Shown: piece after piece, positions 62,477 through 64,000 of the stretch
Numbering within the stretch: the stretch's first letter is position 1
How the letters are laid out: every line of letters starts with the position of its first letter
NCBI GenBank assembly: GCA_050951725.1
Contig: JBMNJO010000012.1
Span: 124,001-188,000 of the forward strand
Source: DTU052 sp050951725
Lineage (GTDB): Bacteria; Bacillota; Syntrophomonadia; Syntrophomonadales; DTU052
Reading direction: 5' to 3'
Length of the DNA stretch: 64,000 nt
The notes under the pieces: generated by a model
The model's database searches: none
Told to the model about the DNA's origin: nothing
What the model saw: only the letters and a program-made list of their open reading frames with translations
Position numbers and translations under genes: made by a program

Positions 62477-62809
62477 ATGGTCAGGGTTGAGTTGTGCAAA
62501 GACCGTAATGATGTGATCAAGTCTTTCCGAGTGGAGGGACACACTGGTTATGCCGACCACGGTCAGGACATAATCTGTGCAGGGATCTCCGCGATAACTC
62601 AAACAGCCCTGCTTGGTTTGCTGCATTACCTGAAAAAGAAACCGGTTTACCAAAGAGAAGATGGACTGTTAACCTGCACGCTGGAACGGGAATTAAGCCT
62701 TGATGATGCGTTGAAAGCGCAGACTATATTGGGAACCATGGAAATGGGATTAAGGGAAATCGAGTTTCAATATCATGATTTTATCGAAATACGAATCAGG
62801 AGGTGTTAA
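62477..62809 (+). CDS. prp: Ribosomal processing cysteine protease Prp
   Basis: A 110-residue cysteine protease that removes the N-terminal extension of L27 in Firmicutes. The catalytic pair is His22 in VEGHTGYADHG and Cys34 in DIICAGIS, the same positions as in the Staphylococcus enzyme. The substrate is encoded directly downstream and carries the expected cleavage site. Its stop lies 2 nt before the rpmA start, and the rpmA ribosome binding site is inside prp. Confidence 0.95.
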   Translation: MVRVELCKDRNDVIKSFRVEGHTGYADHGQDIICAGISAITQTALLGLLHYLKKKPVYQREDGLLTCTLERELSLDDALKAQTILGTMEMGLREIEFQYHDFIEIRIRRC

Positions 62810-62811
62810 GT

Positions 62812-63105
62812 ATGTTTCATATAGATCTACAACTCTTTGCTCACAAAAAAGGTGTTGGAAGTTCCAGAAACGGCAGGGACAGCGAGTCCAAACGCCTGGG
62901 AGTCAAGAAGTATGACGGCCAGATGGTTACTGCTGGAAATATCATAGTAAGGCAGAGAGGTACCAAGGTTCACCCGGGGAACAATGTTGGACTGGGTGGC
63001 GATGACACCATTTTTGCCACTATCGATGGTTTAGTCAAATTTGAACGCAAAGGCAAGAATAAGAAACAGGTTAGTGTTTACCCCGTTGCTGACCTGACCA
63101 TGTAA
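62812..63105 (+). CDS. rpmA: 50S ribosomal protein L27 with Prp-cleavable N-terminus
   Basis: L27 reaches the peptidyl transferase centre with its N-terminus. The 97-residue precursor begins MFHIDLQLFAHKKG. The segment LQLF before AHKKG is the Firmicute leader removed by Prp after Phe9, leaving Ala10 first. The rest (GVGSSRNGRDSESKRLGVKK, then GNIIVRQRGTKVHPG) is typical. ATG 62812 is chosen by AGGAGGTG; an earlier in-frame start at 62803 overlaps that site. Confidence 0.97.
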   Translation: MFHIDLQLFAHKKGVGSSRNGRDSESKRLGVKKYDGQMVTAGNIIVRQRGTKVHPGNNVGLGGDDTIFATIDGLVKFERKGKNKKQVSVYPVADLTM

Positions 63106-63171
63106 GAAAAGAATGGCGACAATATAAAAGGATACTTGAAAGAACTTGTAGAAAACATGCAAGAGCAGCTT

Positions 63172-63201
63172 ACCCCTGGCTAAAGCCCAGGGGTTGTTTT
63201 T
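63172..63201 (+). terminator. Terminator after rpmA
   Basis: ACCCCTGG (63172-63179) pairs with CCAGGGGT (63187-63194) and is followed by TGTTTTT. Confidence 0.8.
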
Positions 63202-63214
63202 ACTGGAGGGTAGT

Positions 63215-63670
63215 ATGGATACCGTAAAAGTGGCGCGATTGCTGAGTCGTCAGCGGCATGATTATGCGAATCACCTTCAGGTTATCAAAGGCTATATGGA
63301 GCTTAAGATGCCGGAAAGGGCCCTGGAATATTTGGATTCCGCGGTCAGGGAACTGGCCCAGGAAAGCCGCCTGTTCAATTTCCTTCCACCTGCCATGTCT
63401 ATACTGCTATTTGAACTGCAGTTGTGGGCTCGGGACCGCGGGATATGCTTAAGACTGGGCGAGCTTGCGGTCAATGATTCTGCAGATACGGGATTTCCCC
63501 AAGAATTAACCGAATTGTACCAGATTTTGGAGGATATCAAAGTCCCGGATGGTGAGGAGGAATTTGAGGTCCGGCTGGATTTGGTGGAGGATAAAGGGCA
63601 GATGCTTATTAGGCTCATCTGGTCTGGTGAATCAGAGACGGTCCGGCGTGAGATAGTATTAACGAGGTGA
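63215..63670 (+). CDS. Spo0B-like histidine phosphotransfer protein
   Basis: A 151-residue protein with the Spo0B-type dimerisation helix RQRHDYANHLQVIKGYMEL. His15 in RHD is the candidate phosphorylated residue. The C-terminal half is a reduced GHKL-like fold without ATP-binding boxes. In Bacillus spo0B also lies between rpmA and obg, and Spo0B relays phosphate from Spo0F to Spo0A. Many Clostridia keep this gene at this place although they lack a full relay, so its partner is uncertain. ATG 63215 follows GGAGGG. It is followed by obgE after 4 nt. Confidence 0.85.
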   Translation: MDTVKVARLLSRQRHDYANHLQVIKGYMELKMPERALEYLDSAVRELAQESRLFNFLPPAMSILLFELQLWARDRGICLRLGELAVNDSADTGFPQELTELYQILEDIKVPDGEEEFEVRLDLVEDKGQMLIRLIWSGESETVRREIVLTR

Positions 63671-63674
63671 TATC

Positions 63675-64000
63675 GTGTTTGTAGATCAGGCCCGAATCTT
63701 CGTCAAAGGCGGTGACGGTGGCAACGGCGTAGTAGCTTTCCGCCGTGAAAAATACGTGTCGCAAGGAGGACCATCGGGAGGCGATGGCGGGAGAGGGGCC
63801 AATATAGTCTTTCAGGCCCATGAGGGTCTGCGTACCTTGATGGACTTTCGCTACCGCCGGCATTATAAAGGTGAACGGGGCCAACATGGACAGGGTAAGA
63901 ACATGCACGGCGCCGGAGCCTCAGATTTGGTTATCAAGGTTCCGGTAGGTACAGTTATTAAGGATGCTGATACCGGTGATGTCCTGGCGGATCTGGTGAG
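63675..64000 (+). CDS. obgE: GTPase ObgE, N-terminal part (3' end outside window)
   Basis: Essential ribosome-assembly and stress GTPase. The window holds the first 108 codons or so, which form the glycine-rich Obg fold: FVDQARIFVKGGDGGNGVVA, REKYVSQGGPSGGDGG, GKNMHGAGASDLVIKVPVG. The GTPase domain lies beyond base 64000. GTG 63675 has GAGGTGA 4 nt upstream. Its place after rpmA and the Spo0B-like gene is conserved in Bacillota. Confidence 0.96.
   Translation, partial: MFVDQARIFVKGGDGGNGVVAFRREKYVSQGGPSGGDGGRGANIVFQAHEGLRTLMDFRYRRHYKGERGQHGQGKNMHGAGASDLVIKVPVGTVIKDADTGDVLADLV

Overview
The window is about 64 kb from an endospore-forming member of the Clostridia (Bacillota). The basis is gene content and order: lonB-lon-ysxC, valS-folC, maf-radC-mreBCD-mrdA-minCDE-rodA, spoIVFA/spoIVFB-type genes, a pair of radical-SAM-linked genes, rng, and then rplU-prp-rpmA-Spo0B-like-obgE. 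Other Gram-positive marks are strong GGAGG ribosome binding sites, frequent GTG/TTG starts, an L27 with a Prp-cleavable N-terminus, and an RsbR/S/T stressosome. Hbd would fit a fermentative or syntrophic butyrate metaboliser (Syntrophomonas-like), but the genus cannot be fixed from the sequence.

Layout. 1-4.3 kb: two Lon proteases and the GTPase YsxC. 4.5-9.7 kb: an EamA exporter, then valS-folC behind an unidentified structured leader. 10.3-13.8 kb: a PiT phosphate transporter, rex, a small membrane protein, maf, radC. 13.8-23.7 kb: cell shape and division (mreBCD, mrdA, minCDE, rodA) and the sporulation protease pair. 23.8-27.7 kb: radical SAM protein, its partner, RNase G. In the usual clostridial order rng is followed closely by rplU. 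Here about 34 kb of accessory DNA (27.7-62.1 kb) lies between them.

The accessory block carries a PfkB kinase, a secreted beta-propeller protein, hbd, and a stressosome operon (rsbR, rsbS, rsbT, an RsbT-like/SpoIIE phosphatase fusion, and two histidine kinases). It also has a chemoreceptor, an RNase-AS-like exonuclease, and an ABC-F ribosome protection gene with a leader peptide and attenuator. A DUF169 gene with a structured leader, an autoregulated MerR/TipA-type regulator and a DUF362 ferredoxin-like protein follow. The rest is an IS1182-type insertion sequence, an alpha/beta hydrolase, a thioesterase, a three-gene MacB-like ABC system, and a cobalamin-riboswitch operon (cobT-btuF-btuC-btuD-cobU-cobS). 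cobU is broken by two compensating frameshifts. The window ends with rplU-prp-rpmA, a Spo0B-like gene and the start of obgE.

Three kinds of small repeat are scattered between genes: long perfect REP-like palindromes with a GGGGACAG/GGGGTCAG head, a tight cluster of GGGACACCAT-type units, and a MITE-like element with a CCCCTGCGAAAAG terminus. No tRNA, rRNA or CRISPR array was seen.
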